Assembly: GCA_944472155.2 (NCBI GenBank)
Contig: OX235271.1
Span: 38,428,633-38,492,632 of the forward strand
Direction: 5' to 3'
Length of the DNA stretch: 64,000 nt
From: Trichobilharzia szidati
Lineage: Eukaryota; Platyhelminthes; Trematoda; Strigeidida; Schistosomatidae
Numbering within the stretch: the stretch's first letter is position 1; every line of letters starts with the position of its first letter. This document shows positions 42,885-55,361 of this stretch, piece by piece. Position numbers and translations under genes: made by a program. Below the pieces are notes generated by a model. It was not told the DNA's origin and did no database searches. It was given only the letters and a program-made list of their open reading frames with translations.

Positions 42885-43384
42885 TAATAACAATAATAAT
42901 AATGATTTACTCTATTCCAAAAACAGTACTTGTGACACAGAATGAAATTTTCATCATTAATCACAATTTTGCATCTAATTTCCTCAAATTATAAATAAAA
43001 TTAATCACACGGAAAATTTTTCCACATTTACAATAGGGGTAACGTCAAAAAAAAACAAAAAAAACATGCAGCATATAAAATGGAAATAATAATAATGATA
43101 GCACCTAAGGTAATGATAATAATACAAGTGGAAATCGCCGTGGGCTTGTTTCACACAGTATTGTCGATGCGGTATACAAATCCTCGCATGATTAAAAATA
43201 TTGAATATAATGTTCTCTTTATATGATATGATGAGGGGAAAAACAAGGATTACAGCAGTCATAGAGATAAGTTGGTGTTTGCAGTTATGAAAGTAAAAAC
43301 AAAGAATCAACAGGACCATAAATATAATAGAAATCATAAAAGTAAAACTTGAAGGTATATAAAGATGGATGGAGGAGATTGTTT
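42885..43384 (-). mobile_element. CR1-like LINE 3' end nested in RTE
   Basis: About 500 bases nearly identical by eye to the 3' region of the copy at 24785-25520, including GCCGTGGGCTTGTTTCAC and GCAGTCATAGAGATAAG. It lacks the SINE. It starts with ATA/ATT repeats and is 5'-truncated. The two flanks are adjacent in the RTE reference (around 30620-30632). No target duplication longer than a few bases is evident. Confidence 0.82.
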
Positions 43385-44052
43385 ATTTTTGAGTTCTCTT
43401 CCTGTATTATCTGCTGCCAGTTTGTCGTTCGTATCGCCCATGAGGATTTTGATGTCATCATTCGAGATGTTGTTCATTACTGTTTTCTGTTGTCTATAGA
43501 AATCTTCCTCCTTCCCTTTTTTTGAGTTGTTTGTAGCATTGGCTAATTGTAACCTTCCTTCCCTCCTTGTGAGTTGAATCTTGCTGATGAAATTGCTTCT
43601 CACTGCATTACGGCTTTGGCTATCCCTGGTGACATCATGATAGCCACTCACTGCCTCAGTGTACTTGTGGTTTTCATCTGGGAAACTAGACCGGAGTAGA
43701 TTACTGACTGTCCAGTTGACAATTTTGACATTCCAAATGCAGTCTATCTCCTCAAACAGATTCCGATCACTTCTATCTCAAGTCATTTCATTACTTTGTC
43801 TACCTGGGCAGCCTTCCCAGCCGGCTTCGTACATTCCACGTCCTCATTATTATTCATGCTCCCATTGAGGGAATACATATCGGCTGGCTGACTGTCTTTC
43901 AAAAGTCTTTCACCAGACCACTGAGACATTCCGATTCCAGAGAAGAATAAGTTTTTATTTATAGTTTTTGTATTTTTAAAGTTTTTCTTGTGCTTTGAAG
44001 TCTCTGTAGCTGTTTGATTAATTTTCCTATTAGGCATAATGTAATTGACCAA
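43385..44052 (-). mobile_element. SR2-like RTE, 5' part (right piece)
   Basis: Continues 40345-42884. Frame 43651-43334 on the minus strand holds DFYRQQKTVMNNISNDDIKI and LMGDTNDKLAADNTGREL before running into the inserted LINE. Upstream (43783-44052) is MSQWSGERLLKDSQPADMYS, the region around the RTE start, and 5' untranslated words. Confidence 0.75.
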
Positions 44053-44149
44053 ATAGCTAGCAATGATTGTGTGATCAACTACCTGGGGCAGAGCAGATCA
44101 TCAGATAATCGGGACATTCTAATTTAGCTAAATGTGGAGTGAATAATTC

Positions 44150-44380
44150 CACGAAGATGAATAGTTTACAGACAATCTCAGTAACCTCAATGCATGCCAT
44201 AAGACACAGTCATAGAATAAGGTCGAAGAGATTGATCACTGACCCCCTGCACATCATCTCCACGAGCAACACATGCACTAGGAAATACCCGAAATATGGA
44301 AAACGCAACTACCGATAAAATCAAAGGACAAGAAATTATCGAAGTATATAAACAAAATTTGAGATTAATGCTAGCACGTT
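44150..44380 (+). pseudogene. PLE C-terminal remnant
   Basis: Contains IRSKRLITDPLHIISTSNTC and KYPKYGKRN. This parallels the PLE end motif (KERLISEALHI in the intact element, RERLITESWFI at 19690) and is followed by similar AAATATGGAAAA sequence. Short and degraded. Confidence 0.45.
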
Positions 44381-45274
44381 GACATGAATATGATCAAGTA
44401 ATTGTACTGAGAACCTAATCAGCTAATAATACTCCATCGCTGTGCATCCCTTCATGATGTCAGTCTGTTTGAAACATTTTTTTATTTTGAATATTTAAAA
44501 TATAATTTTAATATTATTTTGCCGTGTCTGGCTTTTGTCTGCATCAATGAATTGTGGGGACGAGATACTACTTATGTAAGCTCTGATCATGCTTCAATAG
44601 TACTCTGAAATTTTAGTTTCCTGTACTAAATTCCTCATTCAAGAATAAATTATAATTCTCGCACGATACAGTCATCATGTATTAATATGGTACAAATACA
44701 TACACAAACTCAAAAAGTATTCATGAAGACTACTGTGAGTGTTGTTAATGGGTGAAATATATTTTATGGAATGAATTGCCGTAAATTATTCTCTCTAGGT
44801 AGACTTTAGTAATTATGTTCCCTAGAAAAATATACTCTTCTTAATTATGATTTTTCTGGTGCCATGTATGTTTACTTTTTCATATGGTATTGCTTCACTG
44901 TCTCGTTTTCATACTGTTTAGTCTTTGTACTTTGAACGCATTGTCGGTCTTTTTTTAACATCATCTCACTTCCGGTCGTTTGGTAATTTCATTTTCCATT
45001 GCGTAATGTTTCAACTGTATGGAATAACTTGTGTTAATATTCTCGTTTTATATGTAGATTGTACGTCTTTGTTATTTTGTTATATATGATATTTATTTTC
45101 ATGATGTTTTCCTGCAAGGTTCTAGAAAGAATAGTATATATGCGATTTAGACAAATCCTACTCTAATACAAACATTTTTTATCTTTATTACTGTTTAAAG
45201 GGACATTAAAAGTAGTTGAACTGTACAAATTTGTAGACTGGAAGTGAATTATTAGATCATTGCAGTGAGAATGA
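44381..45274. other. No recognised feature
   Basis: AT-rich DNA without assignable frames. Confidence 0.4.
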
Positions 45275-46664
45275 TCTATGCTACGTCTCTCAGATGAAAT
45301 CAACTTCGTCAAATATGCAGATGACCTGTCCGTATCGTTTTCCATTAAGTCTCAGTCAGACTGTCTCAAATTAAATAGCTTCCTGTCGGACATCAGTTAG
45401 TGGTCTTAACTAAATGGTCTCATGCTGAATCCCTCAAAATGCCAGACTGTCGACTTCTCCCTTAGGCATAAACGAGATCTACAAATACTAGTAAGTTCTC
45501 ATGAAGACTGTTGCATTGAGGGGACTAAAATTGAAACTAAATCTAATGCTAAATACCACGGTCTAGTTCTATCTTCCGACCTTACTTGGACATCTCATAT
45601 CCTAATGATTTCTAGGAAAGTGTTCTGTCTAACCTACTACATTAAGAAACTTAGACAATCTGGAATCACCCAACCTCTACTTTCACAATTTGTCAACTCT
45701 TGTATCGTACCTATTCTACTTTACTGCTCCCCGTTAGTCTTTCCTGGTCTACTGAAAAAGGACCATACCCTCCTGAGAAGGATGTTGAAGGTAGTTAGTA
45801 GGACTAGTGGTGTAAAACTCAGTCAGCTCGTCACTACATTAGTTGAAAGGCATCTGAATACGTGCGAAAAATGGTCTTAAACCATACTCTCCGACCCTCA
45901 GCACCCCCTCCATTCCCAAATCTCTCCCTGTATCTCATCAAGTAAAACCAGAAATCAGTATAAAATAATTTATGCTCGTACAACCAAGTACAGGAACTCA
46001 ACGATACCATACTTGGCCTGTGTTCTAAGCGACAGAGACAATGTTAAGCGCGAAACCTATGACTTGCTTTGTTGTTAATAACATAATTTTAGGCTTTTTT
46101 ATTTCTCTCTTATTTTGTATTCTTTAGTGAACTCCTTCTTAAACATACTTAGCTACCTGAAATATTAACATTGGCTTCCTTTTTTGTACTTTACTATATT
46201 CCTTCTATTGTGTGTCCACTGGTTCCGACTATATTAGCACTATGAGTATTACAAAATTGTCCTGTCATTAACCATCATGTAACTATTAGTTTTGTGGTTG
46301 TTTTTTCTTATTTTCTATACTTTCCGGCAATATTAAACTGACAATCATTGGTTGTGAACGCCATAGTCAATACCTTAAAAAATTTTGTATTATTCAGGAT
46401 TACTCACACTACCACCACAAACACTGCATTAGACCTTGGTAGACTCTGGTACTATTTCGCATTCATAATTATTTTGTGTTTATCCGGTTTTTTTTTGTTC
46501 GTATTTTTTTGCTGTTGGTGTCTTCAGATTTATTATTTTTTTTGTTTGTTTTATACTTATTTTAAATGTCGGTAAAATTAGATGCAAATATTGTAGATAT
46601 GTGCTGAAAATTCCACACTGTACCACTAGTACTGTTTCTGGAATAAAGCAAATTATTATTATTT
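45275..46664 (+). mobile_element. CR1-like LINE, RT C-terminal half and 3' end
   Basis: 5'-truncated just before the catalytic box. FVKYADDLSVS keeps Asp-Asp (45320-45325). Then come LKLNSFLSDIS, stops, NGLMLNPSKCQTVDFSLRH, KVFCLTYYIKKLRQSG, NSCIVPILLYCSPLV and GLLKKDHTLLRRMLKVVSR, a TAA at 45878, then HPLHSQISPCISSSKTRNQ and IPYLACVLSDRDNV. The 3' untranslated region ends in ATT repeats near 46655. Three nonsense codons but few shifts, so it is younger-looking than most. Confidence 0.82.
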
Positions 46665-47771
46665 ACTTTTCTGTTAGAGTATTTATTCTGTATTGTCTAT
46701 TTAGTTCTCCTCTGAAGCATTAAATATGTACATCAACAAAGTTAAAAGTGCTTTTCACTTTCCGGTAATTCAGATTTATCACAGTGATATAGTTTTGTCG
46801 CATAAAAAGTAGTCGCCTGCTTTCCTCTGGAACGTTTTACTTTTATGTCTGAATTGTTCAACGTCAGAATTAGTGGGAGGTGGGAACAAGTGTGTGTGGA
46901 CTGATGCATGAAAATATGTCTGAAATTGTTATTTCATTTTAATTTTAACTTTTATCCATTTTTTGATAAGATAACAATTTATATTTTCCTATTTCATCGT
47001 TTTAAAGCATAAAATGAATGTAAAACAATGGAAAAAAAGAAGAGCCATAAGTGTGTTTAAATTTATCGTGTGTTTTCAATCTTCAAACATAGTGAGATCA
47101 CGAATGTTTCAGTGTTATCTTTTTTGTCATTGAAATATTTTTATAATATTTGTAAACTTTCTTTTGAGTCTTTCAACAAAGACACACTTCCTTTTGAAAA
47201 ACAAAAATTGGATGATAACAAATTCCCCGTAAATCTACAGTTCGAAACGGTAAGATTAAAGAATTACCGTACACCAAAGACGGGAACAAATTTTGAGAAA
47301 TAGATGGATATTGCAAACCTCCAAGAGCGTATCAAAAGTTTTAAAAGTTTTATACATTAGTAACTTGAGAAAATGATTAGTAATCTGCATTATCAGATGA
47401 AATCTGATATTTGAAGAACAGGTTCATTTCTCCAGCTGCCTCGGAGAAAGTTCTGTCTTCCAACGCGCTGTCTTTCAATGAAGACTAATACCTTAAAAAT
47501 GGTGTCAGAGGCAGAATTTGTAGATTCTTAGAAGCCATTCTTAAATGGATGAAGACTCACAGTCAAAATATGCCACGCATTTTCTGGTGATAATTCCTTT
47601 CTTTTTATGCCATGTTGTGTACATAAAGGCAAAAATTTCATTGTTCTTGACCACTTCTAAATGTCTTATCTGATACCATGTCTGATATATTAGGACTGCT
47701 TCAACCGGTGGATTGTTGCTTCTTTAAGCAGCCATGATTGACAGTATTTCTGCTGATATACATACATTTCC
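46665..47771. other. No recognised repeat; one orphan frame
   Basis: AT-rich, with a 77-codon plus-strand frame at 47070-47303 (LKYFYNICKLSFESFNKD, LPFEKQKLDDNKFPVNLQFE). Its charged second half looks protein-like, but I do not recognise it, and no splice or neighbour evidence supports it. Confidence 0.25.
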
Positions 47772-49172
47772 TTTAGTTCCTAAGCGAATGTAGGGCTTCA
47801 ACCCCACGTCTTCATTGCGTTCGGTTCTCTGCCAACGCTTTCACCTGGCTCCACGTCTGCCCACATACTTTCATCTCCCCTTCACATCACCTCTTATATG
47901 TTACCCTTGCACTGACGACCAACCGCCGTTTCTCGTTTGGGTCCCACTCGAGCGACGACCCGATGTACGATGTCACTTGGTGTTCTTCTCAAAATATGGC
48001 CAATCCATCTCCTTTTTTAATGCATATTTATTGCACAAACAATTTCTGGTTGGTTCGCTCCCAAGAGATCCATGTTGCTGACCTTTTCTGGCCATCTGAT
48101 CTTGAGTATTGAGCGAAGAAAGCTAGCTGTTGATGAAGGTCTGTAGTTTGTTTGAAGTGCCTTTCGTGACGTGCCAAGTCTCTGATCCGTATTGTACCAC
48201 TGACTTTACATTGGAGTTGAAAATTCGGATCTTATTTTTTATTCTGAGGAGTGCTCTTGATCTCCACACAGACTTGAGAGTGATGAAAGCTTGCCTTACT
48301 TTCTCGGAGATCATCGCTTTGATATCCTCGTCAGTTCCGCCTGTATTTGGAACGATGCTTCCCAGGTACGTTGGTAGGCGAATGAGGTTGCTTCTTCCAA
48401 ACTTCTCCCATTCATGCTGGCTGACTGTTGTCTGTTGCTGTTGATGTTGTTGTTGTTGGTGTTATCCAGGAATCTTCATCACCTCTGTTTTCTCTATGTT
48501 CACCTGAAGTTCTATCTTCTCTGCATGCTACTCTACAACTTGTTGCTTTTCACTTGCATATCTTCCAGTTTGTGAGAAATCAGACATAAATCATTGGCGA
48601 AGTCCAGATCCTCCAAGTTTTTAGTGTGGGTCATTCTTATGCTTGTTTCCTCTCTGCTCGCCACTCTCTGTCGCACTATCCAGTCTACTGCAATCAGGAA
48701 AATCATTGGAGATAGCAGACAGTCTTGTCTTATTCCCGTCTACACTTAGAAGGATTCTGTGAGTTTCCCGTTGTGGATTACCTGGCATACAGTATTGTCG
48801 TACAACTGTTGGATGAGGTAAATGAATGTTGGCAGCATCTCGTAGTAGGGAAGTAGTCAACAAGTAACCTCTCAATCGACGCTGTTGAAAACCTTCTCAA
48901 AGTCAAGAAGTTGAAGCAGAGAGCTGACTACCATTCCTAGCTCTGTTCAATGATGATCCGTAGTGATGCGATTTGATCAACACCTGACTTGTTTCTCCTG
49001 AATCCAGCTTGTTCCAGTCGAAGTTTCTCATCCAGGGCGTGTTTTGTTCTCTCAAGAATGATACGGCTTGGTATTTCTCTTGAGATGGACTTGAGCACAA
49101 TACTGCGCCAGTTCTTGTGTAGACTTAAGTCCCCTTTCTTTGGTAGTTTTAATAAGTCACTGCACTTTTGAT
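47772..49172 (-). mobile_element. RTE, second subfamily, RT and 3' end
   Basis: Minus strand from 49172: KLPKKGDLSLHKNWRSI, IPSRIILERTKHALDE, AGFRRNKSGVDQIASLRIII, then a catalytic box LEDLDFANDLCL near 48590-48620 with no insertion (A-N-D for A-D-D). Then SGRVASNKL-like remnants, SNKLQTFINS and the tail near 47780. It differs from the main subfamily in the box and in several blocks. 5'-truncated at about 49172. Confidence 0.75.
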
Positions 49173-49639
49173 GTAACGAAAATTAAATTATTTTCAGTTA
49201 TGTTTCATTAAAATTTTCTTTGTTCCCCTTTTCCTATGCTTATTAACAAACCTCTAATAATAATTACTATCACGCAAACTGCGACCAAATATTTCTGAAT
49301 GTTATCTTTAGATCATCGTATTCGTCTACAGTTGAAAAGCTGTGCGACGAGCCACTTTTGTCCTTCAATTAGACCAGCACTAATTCAGTTTCAATAAAGT
49401 CAACTGTTTCTTCATTTCTTGTAAGTGATTTCAATCATTCTTATAATCGTAATCAAGATTAAGTAAAAAGCGACTTGTTAACTTGCTAATTTGCTATTTT
49501 TAAGGGTTGTTTGAGGTAAAAATTCGTTGGAAAGCTCCTCAGGTAAGAAGCACTGACATCTGATCAAATTTATATCCGCCTGTTTATCATTATTTTTGTA
49601 TAATTACGTCCTTAGAAAAGTATGTAACTGATTATTAAC
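49173..49639. other. No recognised feature
   Basis: AT-rich spacer between two oppositely oriented RTE pieces. Confidence 0.4.
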
Positions 49640-50478
49640 CGGACTTCATTTTTAAACACTTCGCCGATGATACATGTCTGATTTCCCACAAACTGGAAGA
49701 TATGCAAGCGAAAAGCAACAAGTTGGCAGAAGAAGCATCAAAGATAGGCCTTCCTTCAGGTGAACATAGATAAAAGAGAGGTGATGAAGATTCCTGGGAA
49801 ACACCACCAACAGCAACAACAACAACAGACAACGATCAGCATAAATGGGAGGAATCTGAAAGAAACAACCTCCTTTTCCTACCTGGGAGACATCGTTTCA
49901 ACTACAGGCGGAACTGACAAGGATATCAAAGCAAGACAAGCTTTCACTATTCTGAAGTCTGTGTGGAGGTCAACAACTCTCAGCATCAAAAATAAGATCC
50001 GGATTTTCAACTCCAATGTGAAGTCAGTGCTGCTCATCATACGGATCAGAGACTTGGCGCGTCATCAAACAAATTACTGACCTTCATCAACAGCTAGCTT
50101 TCTTCGCTCAATCCTCAAGATCAGAGGGCTGGCCAGAAGAGATCAGTAACAGGGATCTCTGGGAGCGAACCAACCAGGAACTGACTGTGAAAGAAATAGG
50201 CAGGAAGAAATGGAGATGGATTGGCTGGCCATACTCTGAGGAAACCATTAACTGACATCACTGGACAAGCCATCACTCGAGTGGGACCCGAAATGGAGGC
50301 GGCGAGTTGGTCGTCAGTGCGAGGCTGGGTGACTTGGAAGAGGTCATGTGAAGAGGAGATGAAAGCATGTGGGTAGACATGGAGCCAGGTGAAGACTCTA
50401 GCAGAGAACCGAACTCAATGGAGACGCACGGCTGAAGCCCTATGTTCCTCTAGGAATTAAAGGGTACAATAATAATAA
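49640..50478 (+). mobile_element. RTE, second subfamily, C-terminal part
   Basis: Starts near the catalytic box: HFADDTCLISHKLEDMQAKS with FADD intact (49656-49667). Next are a shift, VNIDKREVMKI, a CAA repeat (49803-49828), NGRNLKETTSFSYLGDIVST, RQAFTILKSVWRS and the family tail near 50435-50475, then ATA repeats. 5'-truncated within the RT. Confidence 0.78.
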
Positions 50479-50689
50479 TAATAATGTAAAAATGTCAAAA
50501 AGTCAGATATTAAAGCAAAATTTTTCTGTTATCTGTTGTTGAAAAGTGTACATTAACCATAATGTGCGCATAACGATCAATCTGTCGTTGTGATAGTAGC
50601 AGAGGGCATGTTGATTTTAGAGAAACTCACCTCTTTCAGTTGTCCAGGTAACACCATTTTAGTTATAAGTGGCACAGGTTAGAATATCA

Positions 50690-51222
50690 AAGCCAGACAG
50701 GATTGGAGAAGAAAGATGGACTTTCAATAATCTGAAATCTGTGTGTTAATATTCAGGACTCAGAGTAAAGAACAAAATCGGGATCTTTAGCAATAATTTC
50801 AAGACACAGTTTTTATATTGTTCAGACTCTTAGTGCACTAGTTAACCAAGGCTTTTCCTGTGGATTTTCATCAACAGCTACCTCCTCTGACTTCATACTG
50901 AAGATCAGATGGCTGGCTAGGAAGAATTAGCAATGAGTAACTCTAGCAATGAACGAAAGAATAACGTAACCACCAACAAATATGAAAAAATGGGATGGAC
51001 TGGACATCTGGTGAAGAGAATGTTGAGTCACATCAAGCGCTCACCCCTTGAGTAGTGCCTAAATGAGATTTCACGAGTCAAGAGTAGGTGTGAAGGTGAC
51101 CAGGAATAGATCGTTTGAGGATGAGATGAAGGCTTATGACCAATTGTGGAGCCGAAAGAAGAAGACTACAGGGATGCGCTGCTGAAGCCTAATGTTCCAC
51201 TCAGAATCCAAAGAAGTAATAA
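50690..51222 (+). mobile_element. RTE C-terminal part, heavily decayed
   Basis: Words in RTE order: AGGATTGGAGAAGAAAGATG, TCTGAAATCTGTGTG, CTTCATACTGAAGATCAGATGG in two parts, then GAAGCCTAATGTTCCACTCA, the tail. No frame longer than a few dozen codons. Confidence 0.6.
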
Positions 51223-51599
51223 CAGTCTATGCAGAGATTTAACCCTAGTCATTCTCGTGTGTTGGTTTCAGTGAAATGTAAAAAGTATGACAAAAAGTGG
51301 ATCAGTGAAGTCGATAAGATAAACACTACAGAAATGAATGCGTAGTGTAAATAATTCGTCCAGTCAAAGAGAACACTGGTGAAAATAAAAAAACAAAGAA
51401 TGGAAATATGAACAAATAAATATGGAGAATAATTAACTTATATAAAAAGTTTTATTTACTCCTCATGTTTGTTTGCTTTAGTGATACAGTTTCAAATGCT
51501 TAGTGTGAAAACTGTGGTTTTATCACAACTGATAATATTTCAAATAAAGTGAAGATGATCATATTTCGCATATGCTTTAGAGATGCGGTGAAGCTAAGT
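51223..51599. other. No recognised feature
   Basis: AT-rich. Nothing assigned. Confidence 0.4.
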
Positions 51600-51912
51600 C
51601 ATGTAACCGAAAAACTTGTTAACAAATATGCATTATCGCATACGCTACATTGGGCGTACAATTAGGCAGGTTAACCATCATGTTTCTCAACATCGTCCGG
51701 CATGGTTAAGCAAAGGACAAACCAGATCTATTCGTAGCTCACACCTTGTAGATAGTGAGTATACAGTTGATTTTATTACAGCATTTAAAATTATTTATCG
51801 TATTCCCACTAATCTTAAGTTTGCTTCATGCGTTCGTCTTCTACAAACAACAGCTGAAGCGATAGAAATCCGCCTGAAGAAGCTAAACCTTATCTTGGCT
51901 ATGGCTACATGA
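51600..51912 (+). pseudogene. PLE GIY-YIG endonuclease fragment
   Basis: Frame 51616-51912: RIRYIGRTIRQVNHHVSQH, RPAWLSKGQTRSIRSSHL, AFKIIYRIPTNLKF and AEAIEIRLKKLNLIL. The order matches the fragment at 56803-57177 (YIGRTMRQ, PAWLAKG, FKAIYKIRYNLP, AEALAIQKLKPIL). The GIY half and the RT are missing. A 3' region follows. Confidence 0.7.
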
Positions 51913-52317
51913 ATGTATAATCTGGACTACTTCGACACTCCCTCCCTCTAAACCTCTAAAAATTATAATTGTCCAGATTATTTTATTATTTTTCTGACTC
52001 ATCCATCTTCAGTTTCATGTTATCATTGTCCAAATCATTTTATTTCCTTTAACAATCCGCTACGTAATCAACTTGAGCACTCTCTTATGGATTAGTTACC
52101 TTTCATTTTTCCAAAATTACGCATTATGCAATCCATTTTTTTTTAACCATTTCTACCTTTTAATTGTTTTTTTATTAATGTTCTTCGTTAATTATCAACC
52201 CATTGACATGTTGATACTGAATAAAATAAATATTTGTTCGCTAATTCCTTTGGCTTTCCAAATGTCTAAATAGGGATTTTTTCTATGCTCTAGAATAATT
52301 AAAATTTAATACAGTTC
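51913..52317. other. PLE 3' flank or unassigned AT-rich DNA
   Basis: Contains TTATTATTTTTCTGACTCATCC. No gene is recognised. Confidence 0.3.
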
Positions 52318-52372
52318 ACAGAATGAAATGGAGATGAAGACCTATGTTCTATATGGAACCCAAAGAAATGAT
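52318..52372 (+). mobile_element. RTE 3' tail fragment
   Basis: TGGAGATGAAGACCTATGTTC, then TATATGGAACCCAAAGAAATG (each shown in part), is the RTE tail alone. It lies directly before another RTE piece. Confidence 0.55.
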
Positions 52373-52382
52373 AATGCTTCAA

Positions 52383-53399
52383 CAAGAATAGCAATCAAAC
52401 CTCTACCTCAACTTTATAGACTTTGAGAAGGCCTTCGACAACGTTAACCGCGAAGAACCACGGCTGCTTATTATCACCAATGATATTCCTAATTGTGGTG
52501 AACTGGATTATGCGTCAGACAGTGGGAAACGAGAAGACAGGGATATCCTGGACTGACGTGAAGAACCGAGAAGACCTGGATTTCGCGCGTGGATGATTTA
52601 TGTTTGATGTCACACAAAATCGAAGACTTACAAGCGAAAACCGACAAACTGGTGGAAGAAGCATCAAAGACAGGACTCCAGGTGAACATAGGCAAGACGG
52701 AGGTTATGAAAATAACCAACCAACAGCAACAACAACAGCAGCAACATCCACCGCCACTCACCATCAACGGGAGGGATTTTGAAAGAGGTTACTTCATTCA
52801 CTCACTGATCTAAGGAGCATTGTCTCAACTACAGGAGGAACGGATGAGTATGGCAAATCGAGCGAGAATCGGGAAGGCGAGAAACACATTCATCAACCTG
52901 TAAACAATCTGGAAATCTTCGTCACTCAGCCTGCATCAACAACAAAATTCGGATTTTCAATACAAACGTCAAGTTAGTCAGTTCTTCTATACGGATGGAT
53001 CAGAAACTTGGCGGGTCACAAAGAATATTTTCCAATAGGTTGCAGACCTCTGTACTGAAGATCAGATGGCCGGAAAGAATCACCAACTAGAAACTATGGG
53101 AACAAAAAAAAGAAGAACCAATCGCCCAACAAATATGCAGGAGAAAGTAGAGATGGATTGGACACTCGCTGAGGAAGCCACCGAGTGACATCGTGCATCA
53201 GGCCAGTGCTCGAGTGGAACCCGAAAGGGAAGTGGCGGGTGGGCCATCCAAGGGTGACATGGAGGAGACCGTGTGAAGATGAGTTGAAACAGTATGGACT
53301 AACATGGATGCAGGTGAAAAGTACAGCAGGAGACAGAAACAAGTGGAGACGTGCAGTTGAAGCCCTATGTTCCACTAGGAACCCAAGGGAACAACAATA
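52383..53399 (+). mobile_element. SR2-like RTE, RT core to 3' end with internal deletion
   Basis: Opens in motif A (YLNFIDFEKAFDNVN), then jumps from a site equivalent to about 32035 to about 32176 of the reference, losing most of motif B. It continues with VVNWIMRQTVGNEKTG, LDFARG, stop, showing the shared four-base insertion at 52586-52592. The next frame, from 52592, is DDLCLMSHKIEDLQAKTDKL, VEEASKTGLQVNIGKTEVMK, then a CAA/CAG tract. The tail is at 53357-53396. Confidence 0.82.
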
Positions 53400-55361
53400 A
53401 ATAATTCATAAGATGTAAAATATTTTATCGTATAAACTTGTTGTGGACTAAAGGGCTAAGCTCGTTTATATGCAAATAAAAAGGACCAAACAAATAGAAA
53501 CATGTATGTATGTAGAGAGGAATTCAGTTGACACGAAGTGGTATACATTTAAAGTAGAGTTACTTGGTTAGGTATAGCTGTCCCAAAATACAGAAGTAAA
53601 GACGCACAGAATTGTAGTGATGAAGTAGACCTCTTTTGGTAGGCAGCTGCTCACTCCACGTAGGAATATGCAAACAGCCCGAGGGTACTTGCGTAGAAAA
53701 AAGGAGTTCGAAGCAAAGGAACCGAATGTGAATGTATGGATCAGGTACGATCCAGAGATGACTGATAAGATTAGAAAACAAGAAGCTGGAAAGGGAAGCT
53801 GTGTCGTCCTTACTACGCGCTGAACCGAGTCGTGTCCTTGTTCAATCTATATTAACAACCATGATGTACAGCGAATTCACTAATTTTTTCTATTTGACAA
53901 TGAACGTATAATTTGATATTTTTCGGCGCCCACAAACTGACATCTAGTAACTGTGCCTTATGCATCCAACTGGAATTGATTTTAGGTTTTCTACATCTTG
54001 TTGGAGGGCTATAGTATGAAATTGCTTTACATGAAACAATCATCTGGTAGAAATTCATGCTATCTCCCTTTCTTCTCAAGATAATCAGGAACAGCATAGT
54101 CCAAAGATGTATCTGAATAGATTACATTTTTTGGGCTTGAATCTTTAATCAGTCACACCACTGGTGCTTCCATCCTTAAAAAATAATATGTAGCCATCCG
54201 AATTATCTACGAATAGTTTCTACCATAAATACATCTTAACAAAACTAATTTTGAAGAGATTATCATCAAACCATTACAGAGTCTGACCTATAAAACATGA
54301 GCATTTATTTCTGTCTTCTTCTGAATGAAAAGACGCTTATACCATGATGCAGACTGCCTTAACTTTGTTACTATTGCGGCCTAAGTTCTTTCAGATGTAG
54401 GGAAACCACGAAAATAGTTATCCCACCCCTGAATTTCCTATGGAATGTGAATAAAGAGAAAATAAATGCTTTCTCCAAATGTAAATTCATCTTATTAAAT
54501 GTTTCTCACTGATAAGGTTGCGTAGCCAAAGCTTAATTCTATTGTGACAACAGCTAACTAATAAGTATCCTGAACTCATAAATCAAATTTTGGTTTTCCT
54601 GGATTCGATTGATTTCCGAATTGATCACGGACTAACTTCAGCCAGATAACTATTGAAAACCAAGTAGTACTGGAGAGCTGCTTAGTCCATGCTTCGAACA
54701 CTTCAGTGATATGTACTCAGGTTCGGGGTCGAATTCGTAGACAATTCAGTCAATGTGTTGGAGTCCAATGACCCAATCAATTTTTACTTCTATTATTTCG
54801 GGATTTATATTGCCATTTCTAATCAGTCTCTTTTCAGAGTACTTGTCTTCACGCATAGCTTGACGAATCACCCTGGTCACCCCTTCCTATTACAACAAAC
54901 GGGACCATCATCCTCTTATCAATCGTTAGTGAACACTAGGATAATTTCCAAGTTTTCCTGAAGACTGCCAAACAAAGATAAAGCAGTTGTCCGGTAATCT
55001 CTGGCTTGCAATAGCTCTCTAACTGAAGTCAGTTCACTACCTACCTTAGAACTCAATACCCCTGCAATCTTCTCTTGCAATAAAATCAATTGTTGAATAG
55101 ATATTGTTTTCCCTATTTCAAGGCAAATAATTTCGATTCACAAATAAATACGTGGAAGCTGTTCAAACGCTCAACTGTAAGAATTTTGAGATTTTCTGTA
55201 AATTAGTACGCCTGCCACAAGATTCATTATTTCCAATGCAATAAATACTGTTTCGTATGCTCAGCTAATCTGTAACTCGTCCATCAACCAACTTATACTC
55301 CATTATCTTCACTGTAACCTCTTTCCTCGAGCATCCAGAAGATTTCCACTGAAGAGTCAAT
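53400..55361. other. No recognised repeat; orphan minus-strand frame
   Basis: The minus-strand frame 54097-53852 (SYYSPPTRCRKPKINSSW, KAQLLDVSLWAPKNIKLYV) looks protein-like and ends at a normal stop. I cannot assign it to a family, and no splice evidence supports it. The remainder is AT-rich and unassigned. Confidence 0.25.

Noticed and set aside
49803..49828. Polyglutamine gene
   Set aside because: The CAA run is a regular part of the RTE C-terminal region and recurs at 52722-52745 and 7895-7925.
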